Below, one piece after another: positions 42,820 to 51,922 of a DNA stretch of 64,000 bases (positions are counted from its first letter, which is position 1; each line of letters begins with the position of its first letter). Where the stretch lies: contig NZ_JAGLEJ010000014.1 of assembly GCF_023145115.1 (NCBI RefSeq), positions 124,001 through 188,000 on the forward strand, in the 5' to 3' direction. This stretch comes from Algiphilus sp. GTDB lineage: Bacteria; Pseudomonadota; Gammaproteobacteria; Nevskiales; Nevskiaceae. A model generated the notes under the pieces. That model made no database searches. It saw only the letters and a list, made by a program, of their open reading frames with translations, and was not told the origin of the DNA. Made by a program: the position numbers and the translations under genes.

Positions 42820-44607
42820 ATGGCTGCCTACGAGCTGATCCATCACGAGTACGACGTGGTCGTTGTCGGTGCCGGCGGCGCCGGTCTGCGCGCCACGGTC
42901 GGTCTGGCCGAGGCCGGTTTCAAGACCGCCAACATCACCAAGGTCTTCCCCACGCGCTCGCACACCGTCGCCGCGCAGGGCGGCATCTCGGCCGCGCTCG
43001 CCAACATGGGCGACGATGACTGGCGCTGGCACATGTACGACACCATCAAGGGCTCCGACTGGCTCGGCGACCAGGATGCCGTGCAGTACATGTGCCGCGA
43101 GGCCATCCCGGCGGTGGTCGAGCTGGAGCACTGGGGCGTGCCTTTCTCGCGCACCGACGAGGGCAAGATCTACCAGCGCCCCTTCGGCGGCATGACCACC
43201 CACTATGGCGAGGGCACCGCCCAGCGCACCTGCGCGGCGGCCGACCGTACCGGTCACGCCATGCTGCACGCGATGTACCAGCAGAGCCTGAAGTGCCGCG
43301 CGCAGTTCTTCGTCGAGTTCTTCGCCCTCGACCTGATCATGGACGACGACGGCGCCTGCCGCGGCGTCATCGCCTGGGACCTGGCCAACGGCACGCTGCA
43401 CCGCTTCCGGGCGCACCGTGTCATCCTGGCCACCGGCGGCTATGGCCGCGCCTACTTCTCCGCGACCTCCGCGCACACCTGCACCGGCGACGGCAACGGC
43501 ATGGTGCTGCGCGCCGGCCTGCCCATGCAGGACATGGAGTTCGTCCAGTTCCACCCCACCGGCATCTACGGCGCCGGCTGCCTGATCACCGAGGGCGCGC
43601 GCGGCGAGGGCGGCTATCTGACCAACTCCGAGGGCGAGCGCTTCATGGAGCGCTACGCGCCCAGCCGCAAGGATCTCGCGTCGCGCGACGTCGTTTCACG
43701 CTCGATGACCATCGAGATCCGCGAAGGGCGCGGTGTCGGTCCCAACAAGGACCACATCTTCCTGCACCTCGAGCACCTCGGGCCGGAAGTGCTGCACGAG
43801 CGGCTGCCGGGCATCACCGAGACCGCGCAGATCTTCTCCGGCGTCGACGCCACCAAGGCGCCGATCCCGGTGCTGCCCACGGTGCACTACAACATGGGCG
43901 GCATCCCGACGCTCTACACCGGCGAGGTGGTCACCTCGGCGGACGGCGACGAGAACAAGGTCGTCCCCGGCCTGATGGCGGCCGGCGAGGCCGCGTGCGT
44001 GTCGGTGCACGGCGCCAACCGCCTGGGTTCCAACTCGCTGCTCGACCTGGTGGTGTTCGGCCGCTCGGTGGCGCAGCGCTGTGCCGAGACCATGACGCCC
44101 AACCAGGCGCACAAGCCGATCTCGCCGGCCTCCGAGGAGAAGATCCTCGACCGCTTCGACGGGCTCCGCAACGCCCAGGGCAGTCGCAGCACCGCCGAGG
44201 TCCGCGCCGAGATGCAGAAGGTCATGCAGGACCACGCCGCGGTGTTCCGCACCGGCGAGTCGCTGGACGAGGGCATGAAGAAGCTGACCGCCACGGCCGG
44301 CACCTTCAGCGACATCGCCGTGTCCGATCGCTCCCTGGTCTGGAACTCCGATCTGGTCGAGACCCTCGAGCTCGACAATCTGCTCGGCTGCGCGCTCACC
44401 ACGCTGGCCAGCGCGCAGAACCGCCAGGAATCGCGCGGCGCCCACGCCCGCGAGGACTTCCCGGATCGGGACGACGACCAGTGGATGAAGCACAGCCTCT
44501 GCTGGCGCACCAGCGACACGGAAACGCAGATCGACTACCGCTCGGTGCACATGTACACGATCGACGACGAGATCGACGTCATCGCACCGCAGAAGCGCGT
44601 CTACTGA
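42820..44607 (+). CDS. sdhA: Succinate dehydrogenase flavoprotein subunit
   Basis: A 595-residue flavoprotein oxidising succinate to fumarate. The dinucleotide motif is VVVGAGGAGLRA. The covalent FAD histidine is in HTVAAQGGISAALAN. The catalytic region is HPTGIYGAGCLITEGARGEGG, quoted here by its key residues HPTGI and RGEGG. CAGGAG precedes ATG 42820. Its flavinylation partner SdhE is encoded at 48931. Confidence 0.97.
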   Translation: MAAYELIHHEYDVVVVGAGGAGLRATVGLAEAGFKTANITKVFPTRSHTVAAQGGISAALANMGDDDWRWHMYDTIKGSDWLGDQDAVQYMCREAIPAVVELEHWGVPFSRTDEGKIYQRPFGGMTTHYGEGTAQRTCAAADRTGHAMLHAMYQQSLKCRAQFFVEFFALDLIMDDDGACRGVIAWDLANGTLHRFRAHRVILATGGYGRAYFSATSAHTCTGDGNGMVLRAGLPMQDMEFVQFHPTGIYGAGCLITEGARGEGGYLTNSEGERFMERYAPSRKDLASRDVVSRSMTIEIREGRGVGPNKDHIFLHLEHLGPEVLHERLPGITETAQIFSGVDATKAPIPVLPTVHYNMGGIPTLYTGEVVTSADGDENKVVPGLMAAGEAACVSVHGANRLGSNSLLDLVVFGRSVAQRCAETMTPNQAHKPISPASEEKILDRFDGLRNAQGSRSTAEVRAEMQKVMQDHAAVFRTGESLDEGMKKLTATAGTFSDIAVSDRSLVWNSDLVETLELDNLLGCALTTLASAQNRQESRGAHAREDFPDRDDDQWMKHSLCWRTSDTETQIDYRSVHMYTIDDEIDVIAPQKRVY

Positions 44608-44626
44608 ATCACCAGGAGCAAGCACG

Positions 44627-45400
44627 ATGGCCCAGCTAACGCTTCCCAAGGGCTCGCGGCCGCAGCCCGGCAAGTACTTCCCGTCGAAGGCGACCAACAA
44701 GCACATCTACAAGATCTACCGCTACGACCCGGACGGCGGGGACAATCCCCGCGTCGATACCTACGAGGTCGATGCGGACAGTTGCGGTCCGATGGTTCTC
44801 GACGCGCTGATCAAGATCAAGAACGAGATCGACCCGACGCTGACCTTCCGCCGCTCGTGCCGCGAAGGGATCTGCGGCAGCTGCGCGATGAACATCGACG
44901 GCACCAACACGCTCGCGTGCCTCAAGGGACACGACGAGATCAAGGGCGACGTGGCGGTCTATCCGCTGCCGCACATGCCGGTCATCAAGGATCTGGTGCC
45001 GGATCTGTCGCACTTCTACGCGCAGTACGAATCCATCGAGCCCTGGCTCAAGACCGACACGCCCGCGCCCACGCGCGAGCGCCTGCAGTCCAAGGAGGAC
45101 CGTGCCGAGCTCGACGGACTCTACGAGTGCATTCTCTGCGCGTGCTGCTCGACGGCGTGCCCCAGCTACTGGTGGAACGGCGATCGCTACCTGGGACCGG
45201 CCATCCTGCTGCAGGCCTACCGCTGGCTGGCCGATTCGCGCGACGAGGCCACCGGCGACCGCCTGGACGCGCTCGAGGACCCGTTCAAGCTGTATCGCTG
45301 CCACACCATCATGAACTGCGCCAAGACCTGCCCGAAGGGGCTCAATCCGGCCAAGGCCATCGCCGAGACCAAGAAGATGCTGGTCGAGCGTCGTACCTGA
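44627..45400 (+). CDS. sdhB: Succinate dehydrogenase iron-sulphur subunit
   Basis: A 257-residue subunit carrying the [2Fe-2S] cluster (CREGICGSCAM plus a later Cys), and the [4Fe-4S] and [3Fe-4S] clusters (CILCACCSTACPSYW and CHTIMNCAKTCPKG). It passes electrons from SdhA to quinone and is the last gene of sdhCDAB. Confidence 0.97.
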   Translation: MAQLTLPKGSRPQPGKYFPSKATNKHIYKIYRYDPDGGDNPRVDTYEVDADSCGPMVLDALIKIKNEIDPTLTFRRSCREGICGSCAMNIDGTNTLACLKGHDEIKGDVAVYPLPHMPVIKDLVPDLSHFYAQYESIEPWLKTDTPAPTRERLQSKEDRAELDGLYECILCACCSTACPSYWWNGDRYLGPAILLQAYRWLADSRDEATGDRLDALEDPFKLYRCHTIMNCAKTCPKGLNPAKAIAETKKMLVERRT

Positions 45401-45428
45401 CGCCGGCGCTGCCGCGGCGGCGCCATGA

Positions 45429-45464
45429 CGGCCGCGCCCGGATCCGCTGGATCAGGCGCGGCCG
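45429..45464. terminator. Inverted repeat between convergent genes
   Basis: 10-base arms CGGCCGCGCC (45429-45438) and GGCGCGGCCG (45455-45464), with a smaller GGATC repeat in the loop. It lies between the ends of sdhB and the convergent membrane-protein gene. No T-tract, but it is symmetric and well placed for bidirectional termination. Confidence 0.5.
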
Positions 45465-45469
45465 TGCCG

Positions 45470-45730
45470 TCACTTGCCGGATTTGCCGGCGATCAGTCGA
45501 TAGGCGAAGAGCAGGATCAGGGCGCCGACGACGGCGGTGACGATGCTCCCCAGGCTCAGGCCGCCGGTCGTGCCGAGACCGACCAGCGACCCGACATAGC
45601 CACCGACGAAGGCGCCGGCGACGCCGATGAGAATGGTGACGACAATGCCGCCGGGATCCCGGCCCGGCATGATCCATTTCGCCAGAATACCGGCGATCAG
45701 TCCGAGCACGATCCACGAGATGATGCCCAC
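45470..45730 (-). CDS. GlsB/YeaQ/YmgE-family stress-response membrane protein
   Basis: An 86-residue protein with three glycine-rich hydrophobic helices (ISWIVLGLIAGILAKWIMPG, GGIVVTILIGVAGAFVGGYV, IVTAVVGALILLFAYRLI). The transglycosylase-associated/YeaQ family responds to stress; the molecular role is unknown. GTG start at 45730 follows AGGGGGAGA. Confidence 0.88.
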   Translation of the reverse strand: MGIISWIVLGLIAGILAKWIMPGRDPGGIVVTILIGVAGAFVGGYVGSLVGLGTTGGLSLGSIVTAVVGALILLFAYRLIAGKSGK

Positions 45731-45883
45731 GGTCTCCCCCTTGCGCTGTCTGTGGAAGGGCGCGGGTGCCGGCCTCCCTCACCGTGCACGCGCCACCCGG
45801 CTGCACGGTAGCAACCGGGGGCATCCCCGTCATCCCCGCACAGACGGTTTCCGGCCAACGGTCGGTGCCGGGTCGCCGGCCAA

Positions 45884-47221
45884 TTGAGCGATGCCGACCG
45901 GACGCTGCCGCGGCACCGCGACCTGCTGCGGCTGGCGTGGCCGATCATGCTGGCCAACTGCAGCACGCCGCTGCTCGGCCTGGTCGACACCGCGGTCATC
46001 GGCAACGCCGGCAGCGCGGCCGAGCTGGGCGCGATCGCGCTCGGGGCGCTGCTCTTCAGCTTCGCGTACTGGGCCTTCGGCTTTCTGCGGATGGGCACGA
46101 CCGGATTCGTCGCGCAGGCGGACGGGCAGGGCGACGAGGCCGAGGTGCGCGCGGCGGTGCTGCGCGCGCTGGGGCTGGGAGTGGGCATCGGCGCGGTCCT
46201 GATCGCGCTGCAGGCCGTTCTGGTGGCGGCGGCGATGCAGCTGTTCGGCGCCAGCGCCGAGGTCGAGGCAATCGCGCGCCGCTACTTCCTCCTGCGGATA
46301 TGGGGCGCTCCCGCGGCTCTGGCGGTCTACGCCCTCATGGGGCTGTTCATCGGGCTCGGCCGCACCGGCCACATTCTGGCCATCCAGGTCGCGATGAACG
46401 GGCTCAACATCGCACTCGACGGCCTCTTTGCCGGTGTGCTGGGCTGGGGTGCCGAAGGCATCGCGGTCGGAACGGCGCTGGCCGAGTGGCTGGCGCTGGG
46501 GCTTGCCGCCGTGCTGGCGTGGCGAGTGCTGCGTACGCGGCACGGCGACAGCGAACCGCTCCTGCCGGTCGCGCGCCTGCGCGATCGAGGTCGGTGGCTG
46601 CGCACGCTCGGCGCCAACACCGACATCATGGTCCGCACGCTGCTGATGCTGTTCGCCTTCGCGTGGTTCACCAATCAGGGCGCGGTGTTCGGCGATCACG
46701 TGCTGGCGGCGAATCACATCCTTCTTCAGCTCATCGCGTTCAGCGCCTTCTTCCTGGACGGGTATGCGCACGCGGTGGAGCCCCTGGTGGGGCGCGCCGT
46801 CGGTCGCCGCGACCCGGCCCTCTTCGCGGCAGCGGTGGTGCGGTCCACCCGCCTGGCGGCGGCGACCGCGCTGCTACTCGCGCTGGCGGTCGCGTTCGGC
46901 GGCGCGACCATCGTCGGTCTGCTCACCGCCATTCCGGACACCGTCGAGACGGCCGTGCGCTATCTGCCGCACACCGCGTGCTACGTGCTGCTGTCGGTCG
47001 GCGCCTTCCAGCTCGACGGAATATTCATCGGCAGCAGTCGCACCCGCGCCATGCGCAACGCATCGGCGGTGTCGGTGACGGGTTTCCTGCTGCTCGCCTG
47101 GCCGCTCTCGATCGCGCACGGCAACGACGGCCTCTGGATCGCCTTCATCGGCTATGTCGTGCTGCGCGCCGCAACGCTGGGCGCTTGCTATCCGGCGCTG
47201 CGGCGGCGCATCGGTGACTGA
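45884..47221 (+). CDS. MATE-family multidrug exporter (DinF-like)
   Basis: A 445-residue membrane protein with about twelve helices. MLANCSTPLLGLVDTAVIGN is the first-helix signature of the DinF branch of MATE, and a second half repeats the pattern (TDIMVRTLLMLFAFAWFTNQG). It would export cationic or organic compounds with Na+ or H+. TTG 45884 is the likely start since no upstream ATG is in frame. Its substrate is unknown. Confidence 0.88.
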   Translation: MSDADRTLPRHRDLLRLAWPIMLANCSTPLLGLVDTAVIGNAGSAAELGAIALGALLFSFAYWAFGFLRMGTTGFVAQADGQGDEAEVRAAVLRALGLGVGIGAVLIALQAVLVAAAMQLFGASAEVEAIARRYFLLRIWGAPAALAVYALMGLFIGLGRTGHILAIQVAMNGLNIALDGLFAGVLGWGAEGIAVGTALAEWLALGLAAVLAWRVLRTRHGDSEPLLPVARLRDRGRWLRTLGANTDIMVRTLLMLFAFAWFTNQGAVFGDHVLAANHILLQLIAFSAFFLDGYAHAVEPLVGRAVGRRDPALFAAAVVRSTRLAAATALLLALAVAFGGATIVGLLTAIPDTVETAVRYLPHTACYVLLSVGAFQLDGIFIGSSRTRAMRNASAVSVTGFLLLAWPLSIAHGNDGLWIAFIGYVVLRAATLGACYPALRRRIGD

Positions 47222-47313
47222 TCGCGCCGGCGACGGGGCCGGACGTGCATCACCGGCACCGACACCACTAGCATTGCCAGTTGATCGTACCCACGAGATC
47301 CGAGGAGACCCGC

Positions 47314-47754
47314 TTGGAAAGCGTCACACAGCTGACCGACTACCCGCACCGGCTGTCCATTCCAACGCGCTGGAAGGACAACGACGTCTACGGGCACGTC
47401 AACAACGTCGAGTACTACAGCTTCTTCGACACGGTCATCAACACCTACCTGATCCGGGAGGGCGGCCTCGACATCCATCACGGGCCGGTGATCGGCCTGT
47501 GCGTGGCGTCGCAGTGTGACTTCTCGGCCCCGCTGGCCTTTCCGGACACCGTGGTCGCGGGCCTGCGCGTCACGCGCCTCGGCCGCAGCAGCGTGCACTA
47601 CGGCATCGGGCTGTTCGCCGAGGGGGGTGCGACGGCGGCTGCGCAGGGCAGCTTCGTGCACGTGTTCGTGGATCGTGCGGAGCGCAGGGCGCAGTCCATT
47701 CCGGACCCGATCCGGGCCGCTCTGGAGGCGATTCAGACGGAGGGCGCGACATGA
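47314..47754 (+). CDS. Acyl-CoA thioesterase, hotdog fold (4HBT)
   Basis: A 146-residue single hotdog-domain thioesterase with the catalytic signature DNDVYGHVNNVEYY, in which the aspartate is conserved. TTG 47314 is preferred because GAGGAG lies six bases upstream; a frame from 47281 lacks this. Its stop overlaps the alcohol dehydrogenase start (ATGA). Confidence 0.87.
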   Translation: MESVTQLTDYPHRLSIPTRWKDNDVYGHVNNVEYYSFFDTVINTYLIREGGLDIHHGPVIGLCVASQCDFSAPLAFPDTVVAGLRVTRLGRSSVHYGIGLFAEGGATAAAQGSFVHVFVDRAERRAQSIPDPIRAALEAIQTEGAT

Positions 47755-48881
47755 TTGATACGCGAGGGGCAGTGCTGCGGGAGATGGGAGCGTCGACGCC
47801 GTATGCCGATTCGCGGCCGTTGCGCATCGAGCCGCTGCAGCTGGAGCCGCCCGGCCCGGACGAGATGCTGGTGCGCGTGCGCGCCGCCGGCGTCTGCCAT
47901 TCCGATCTGTCGGTGGTGAACGGCTCGCGGCCACGACCCCTGCCCATGGTGCTGGGGCACGAGGCCGCGGGTGATGTCGAAGCAGTGGGCGCCGGCGTGA
48001 CCGATTTCGCGCCGGGGGATCGCGTGGTGTTCTCCTTCGTGCCCTCGTGCGGGCGCTGTGCCTTCTGTGCCGAGGGGCGGCCCGTCCTGTGCGCGCCGGG
48101 TGCGGCCGCCAACGCGGCCGGCACGCTGCTCTCCGGCGCGCGGCGCTGGCGCGATGCCGATGGACGGGAATGTCAGCACCATCTCGGTGTCTCGGCCTTT
48201 GCCGAGCGCACCGTGGTGTCCACCCGTTCCGCGGTGCGGGTGGACCCGGAGCTGCCGGTGGAGATCGCGGCGCTGTTCGGCTGCGCAGTGATGACCGGGG
48301 TCGGCGCGGCCGTGAACACGGCCGGCGTGCGCCCCGGGGAATCGGTGGTGGTCTTCGGCATGGGGGGCGTGGGGCTGGCGGCGCTGCTCGGTGCGGTGGC
48401 GGCCGGCGCCTGGCCGGTGGTGGCGGTCGATCCGGTGGGCGACAAGCGCGAGCTGGCCGCCGCGCTGGGCGCGAGCCACACCATCGATGCCGGCGAAGAC
48501 GATGTCGTCGAGCGAATCCGCGCGATCACCGGCGGTGGCGCGCGGCGCGCACTGGAGACAGTGGGCAGCGAGAAGGTGCTCGAACAGGCCTACTTCGCGA
48601 CTGCTCGTGGCGGCATGACGGTCACCGTGGGCCTGCCGCATCCGCAGCGCATGCTCAGCATCCCCGCCGTCAGCCTGGTCGCCGAGGAGCGTACGCTGGC
48701 GGGCAGCTACATGGGCTCGGCGGTGGTCTCGCGAGACGTGCCGCGCTTCCTCGATCTGTATCGTGCCGGCCGCCTGCCCGTCGATCGGCTGCTCACCCAT
48801 CGGTTGTCGCTCGACGATATCAACGCCGCGTTCGACCGGCTCGCCCGGGCGGAAGCCGTGCGCCAGGTGATCCTGTTCTGA
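47751..48881 (+). CDS. Zinc-containing alcohol dehydrogenase
   Basis: A 376-residue class III/Mdr-type alcohol dehydrogenase. Catalytic zinc ligands include Cys in VCHSDLS and GHEAAG; structural zinc cysteines are in CGRCAFCAEGRPVLC. The Rossmann motif is FGMGGVGLAAL. NAD(P)-dependent oxidation of a primary alcohol is expected. Co-translated with the thioesterase. Confidence 0.9.
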   Translation: MIDTRGAVLREMGASTPYADSRPLRIEPLQLEPPGPDEMLVRVRAAGVCHSDLSVVNGSRPRPLPMVLGHEAAGDVEAVGAGVTDFAPGDRVVFSFVPSCGRCAFCAEGRPVLCAPGAAANAAGTLLSGARRWRDADGRECQHHLGVSAFAERTVVSTRSAVRVDPELPVEIAALFGCAVMTGVGAAVNTAGVRPGESVVVFGMGGVGLAALLGAVAAGAWPVVAVDPVGDKRELAAALGASHTIDAGEDDVVERIRAITGGGARRALETVGSEKVLEQAYFATARGGMTVTVGLPHPQRMLSIPAVSLVAEERTLAGSYMGSAVVSRDVPRFLDLYRAGRLPVDRLLTHRLSLDDINAAFDRLARAEAVRQVILF

Positions 48882-48918
48882 TCCGGGACAGGCGCACCGG
48901 TGGGCGCGAGCGCACCGC

Positions 48919-48924
48919 TATACT
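48919..48924 (+). promoter_or_regulatory. Candidate -10 hexamer for sdhE
   Basis: TATACT ends only 6 bases before the sdhE ATG. Transcription would start near the A of ATG, giving a leaderless message. No -35 match is visible, so this is weak. Confidence 0.3.
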
Positions 48925-48930
48925 GCCGCG

Positions 48931-49176
48931 ATGAGCGAGACGGAACTGCCACGGGGCTTGCGCTGGCGCCTGCGGCGCGGCATGAAGGAGCTGGATCTGG
49001 TCCTGACGCGCTGGGCGGAGGCCTGCTACGCGAACGCGCCGGACAGTGAGCGCGCGGCCTTCGACGCGCTGCTGGCGTGCGAGGATCCCGACATCTGGTC
49101 CTGGCTGATGGGCTACCGAGAACCGCCGGAGGGGGCGACGCGTGACCTCGTCGAGCAGTTACGACGCTACCGTTGA
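48931..49176 (+). CDS. sdhE: FAD assembly factor SdhE
   Basis: An 81-residue protein of the SdhE/SDHAF2 family that promotes covalent flavinylation of SdhA. The RRGMKELDLVL motif (RGxxE) near residues 15-25 is the functional signature, and WLMGYREPP is also conserved. It is 4 kb from sdhCDAB. Its end overlaps the ygfX start. Confidence 0.95.
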   Translation: MSETELPRGLRWRLRRGMKELDLVLTRWAEACYANAPDSERAAFDALLACEDPDIWSWLMGYREPPEGATRDLVEQLRRYR

Positions 49177-49609
49177 CATCGCGCTGAAGCCGAGTCTGCG
49201 CGGGTTGATGGCTCTGAGCCTGACCCACGCGCTCGCGCTCGTGATCCTGCTCGCGGCCATGCCCGATGGCCCCGGGATGGCGGTCGCGGGCCTTCTGGTC
49301 GGCGCATCCTGGCTGTACACGCGCCGGCATCCGGCGCTCGGCTTCGGACGCCGTGCCGTCCAGCGCCTCCTGTGGCGCGGCGACGGCGTCTGGCAGGCGT
49401 CCTTTGGTGACGGCACGCTGCATGCGGCCGAGCTTGCGCCATCGAGCGTCGTCACCGGGCCGGTCCCGGTCCTGCGCTTCCGCATCGGGGGGCAGCGCGC
49501 CAGCCGCGTGCTGTTCGGTGACGAAGCCTCCCGCGAGGCCATCCGCTGCCTGCGCGCGCGGCTGGCCACGACCGATCACGACGACAACGACCCCCGGGGT
49601 GACGCATGA
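49142..49609 (+). CDS. ygfX: YgfX-family membrane protein
   Basis: A 155-residue protein with two adjacent hydrophobic segments (about residues 20-55: LMALSLTHALALVILLAAM and GMAVAGLLVGASWLY) and a soluble C-terminal half. YgfX (CptA) is the usual partner of SdhE, and the GTG start lies 35 bases inside sdhE. In E. coli it has been discussed as a toxin acting on cytoskeletal proteins; the exact role is unsettled. Confidence 0.85.
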   Translation: MTSSSSYDATVDIALKPSLRGLMALSLTHALALVILLAAMPDGPGMAVAGLLVGASWLYTRRHPALGFGRRAVQRLLWRGDGVWQASFGDGTLHAAELAPSSVVTGPVPVLRFRIGGQRASRVLFGDEASREAIRCLRARLATTDHDDNDPRGDA

Positions 49610-50199
49610 ACCAGCCTGCCCGCGCTGCCGCGCTCCTGACCGCGATGCTCGTGGTCGGCTGCGCCACTGCCCCGGAGGGCGTGCCACCGCTGCCGCGCGC
49701 CGACACCGTCGACCTGGACCGGTTCGCCGGCGACTGGTACGTCATCGCGCACGTGCCCCTGCCGCCCGAGCGCGAGGCCTACAACGCGGTCGAGCGCTAC
49801 CGGCATTGCGACGATGGCCGCATGGAGACCGTCTTCCGGTTCCGTGATGGCGGTTTCGATGGTGATCTGGAGATCAAGAGGCCGACCGGCTATCCCGATC
49901 CGGAGGGCACTGGTGCGGAATGGGGCATGTCCTTTATCTGGCCGTTCCGGGCGGAGTTCATCGTGTCCTGGGTCGGCGCGGACTACGAGAGCACCATCAT
50001 CGCGCGCACGCGGCGCGACTACGCCTGGCTGATGCACCGCGAGCCGGACATGGCGGATGCACAGCTGGCGGACGGCATCGCGCGCATGGTCGCGATGGGC
50101 TATTCCGAGGACGACATCCGCATCGTGCCGCAGGCCTGGCCCGAATCCCGTGGTGGTCTCGCGGCGCCGTCGGAGCAGAGCGCGCCGGTGTGCGACTGA
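49606..50199 (+). CDS. Lipocalin-family lipoprotein (Blc-like)
   Basis: A 197-residue lipoprotein: lipobox LVVGC puts the acylated Cys at residue 19. The lipocalin signature DRFAGDWYVIAHVP and the final IIARTRRDYAWLM region match bacterial lipocalins. Residue after Cys is Ala, suggesting outer-membrane sorting. It binds lipids or hydrophobic ligands, probably during membrane repair. ATGA overlap with ygfX. Confidence 0.9.
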   Translation: MNQPARAAALLTAMLVVGCATAPEGVPPLPRADTVDLDRFAGDWYVIAHVPLPPEREAYNAVERYRHCDDGRMETVFRFRDGGFDGDLEIKRPTGYPDPEGTGAEWGMSFIWPFRAEFIVSWVGADYESTIIARTRRDYAWLMHREPDMADAQLADGIARMVAMGYSEDDIRIVPQAWPESRGGLAAPSEQSAPVCD

Positions 50200-50229
50200 G
50201 CGGGGGCGGTCCGTCCGCGATACGCCGCT

Positions 50230-50260
50230 GCCGGGCGATGCGTGGGCACCGCCCGGCTTT
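50230..50260 (+). terminator. Terminator hairpin after the lipocalin gene
   Basis: GCCGGGCG (50230-50237) pairs with CGCCCGGC (50250-50257), followed by TTT, in the short gap before the convergent hydrolase gene. Confidence 0.6.
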
Positions 50261-50263
50261 GGC

Positions 50264-51151
50264 TCAGAAGGCATCCAGCGGGATGCGGAGGTAGCGCGTG
50301 CCGTTGTCCTCGGCCGCCGGCAGCGCGCCCGCGCGCATGTTCACCTGCAGCGAGGGCAGGATGAGCTTCGGCATGGCCAGCGTGGCGTCGCGCTCGGTGC
50401 GCATCCTCACGAAGGCGTCACGGTCGCGGCCGGCGCCGACGTGGACATTGCGCGCCCGCTCCTCTGCGACGGTGGTCTCGAAGGCGATCTCACGGCCGCC
50501 CGGGCCGTAGTCGTGGCACATGAAGATGCGGACCTCGTCGGGCAGGCTCAGCAGCTTCTGGATCGAATCGAAGAGCACGGCGGCGTCCCCGCCGGGAAAG
50601 TCGGCGCGCGCGGTCCCGGCATCCGGCATGAAGAGGGTGTCGCCGACGAAGGCGGCATCGCCGATCACGTGCGACATGCAGGCCGGCGTGTGTCCCGGCG
50701 TATGGATCGCCACCGCCGGCAGGTTGCCGATGCGGTAGCGGTCGCCGTCACCGAACAGCCGGTCGAACTGGCTGCCGTCGCGCCGGAACTCGGTGCCGGC
50801 GTTGAAGACCTTGCCGAAGGTCTCCTGGACGGTAGTGATGTGTTCGCCGATGCCGAGCTTGCCGCCGACCGCCTGCTGGATGTACGGCGCTGCCGAGAGG
50901 TGGTCGGCGTGGACATGGGTCTCGATCAACCACTGGACCTCCAGCCCGTTCTCGCGCACGTGCCGGATGATGGCGTCGGCGTGCTCGTAGCTGGTGCGGC
51001 CGGAGGCGTAGTCGAAGTCCAGGACCGAGTCGATGATGGCGCAGGCCGGGCTGTCCGGGTCCTTGACCACATAGCTGAAGGTGTTGGTGGCCGGGTCGAA
51101 GAAGTGCGTGACCTCGGGCTTGCTTCCGGTGTCGATCGGATAGTGCGTCAT
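50264..51151 (-). CDS. MBL-fold metallohydrolase, ETHE1/Blh-like persulfide dioxygenase
   Basis: A 295-residue metallo-beta-lactamase-fold protein with the metal motif HVHADHL, HTPGHTPAC and HDYGP. The pattern fits persulfide dioxygenases (ETHE1/SdoA) or Blh. ATG 51151 has AGGAG upstream. A 15-base palindrome lies upstream of it and a Crp/Fnr-family regulator is encoded just before, both on the minus strand. Sulphur stress control is inferred. Confidence 0.87.
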   Translation of the reverse strand: MTHYPIDTGSKPEVTHFFDPATNTFSYVVKDPDSPACAIIDSVLDFDYASGRTSYEHADAIIRHVRENGLEVQWLIETHVHADHLSAAPYIQQAVGGKLGIGEHITTVQETFGKVFNAGTEFRRDGSQFDRLFGDGDRYRIGNLPAVAIHTPGHTPACMSHVIGDAAFVGDTLFMPDAGTARADFPGGDAAVLFDSIQKLLSLPDEVRIFMCHDYGPGGREIAFETTVAEERARNVHVGAGRDRDAFVRMRTERDATLAMPKLILPSLQVNMRAGALPAAEDNGTRYLRIPLDAF

Positions 51152-51224
51152 GACGGACTCCTGTCGTGTGTCGAGCGGCGCATGCCGCGATGACCGTCAT
51201 TGTCCGGATCGGCGGCGCGGTGTC

Positions 51225-51239
51225 GGTGACAAAGTCACC
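51225..51239. promoter_or_regulatory. Perfect palindrome, candidate Crp/Fnr-family site
   Basis: GGTGAC-AAA-GTCACC lies 74 bases before the hydrolase start and just after the regulator's stop. TGAC-type half-sites suit Crp/Fnr regulators; a typical Fnr site (TTGAT-N4-ATCAA) it is not. Confidence 0.5.
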
Positions 51240-51259
51240 GAGGGCCGGCGGCCGGTGCG

Positions 51260-51922
51260 TCAGCGCGTATCGGCGAGCCGGCGCAGCGCCTCGGGCGCCA
51301 GCAGCGCGACCCGGGCGCGGCCGAGGTCGACCCAGCCCCGGCGCTGGAATTCCTGGAGCTGGCGCGAGACCACCTCCCGCGTCGAACCCAGCTCGGTGGC
51401 GAGCTGGTGGTGGGTGGTGTGCACGGCATCGTCTCCGTCCGCCATGCGGAGCAGCAGCTGCGCGAGGCGGATATCCAGGCGGCGGAACGCGATTTCCTCG
51501 ATCACCAGGAAGAGATCGGTCATCCGCTTGCCGTAGGTATCGAAGATGAAGCTCCGGAACAGGGCGGAGCGGCCGAGCAGTCCGTCGAACAGCGCGCGCG
51601 GGACGGCCACGGCGCGGACCGCGGTTTCGGCGATGCCCTCGGCGTGGTACGCATCGCCCGCGAGCAGGCAGGCCGCCGTCATCACGCAGCTTTCGCCCGC
51701 ATGGACCCGGTACAGGACGATCTCGCGACCGTTCTCGGCGATCTGCTGGACCCGCACGCTGCCCTCGAGGAGCAGCAGCAGGTGTTGGGGCTGCTTGCCG
51801 GCACCGAAGACGGTGCTGCCGGCGGGAAGTGCCATCACCCGACTGCCCGCCAGAAGGGTCTCGCGGTCCTCCGCTTCGAGCCGGGCCAGCGCCGGAATCC
51901 GGTCGATCCAGCTGTCACTCAC
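51260..51922 (-). CDS. Crp/Fnr-family transcriptional regulator
   Basis: A 220-residue regulator with an N-terminal cyclic-nucleotide-binding-type barrel (GSTVFGAGKQPQHLLLLLEGSVRV) and a C-terminal winged helix (HHQLATELGSTREVVSRQLQEF). No N-terminal cysteine cluster of Fnr is present; the few cysteines are isolated (SCVMTAACLL). GTG 51922 follows GGAGGAG. It probably regulates the adjacent hydrolase. Confidence 0.88.
   Translation of the reverse strand: MSDSWIDRIPALARLEAEDRETLLAGSRVMALPAGSTVFGAGKQPQHLLLLLEGSVRVQQIAENGREIVLYRVHAGESCVMTAACLLAGDAYHAEGIAETAVRAVAVPRALFDGLLGRSALFRSFIFDTYGKRMTDLFLVIEEIAFRRLDIRLAQLLLRMADGDDAVHTTHHQLATELGSTREVVSRQLQEFQRRGWVDLGRARVALLAPEALRRLADTR

Noticed and set aside
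43092..44639. A 515-codon frame within sdhA in another frame
   Set aside because: Shadow of sdhA, with no start context and Arg/His-rich composition.
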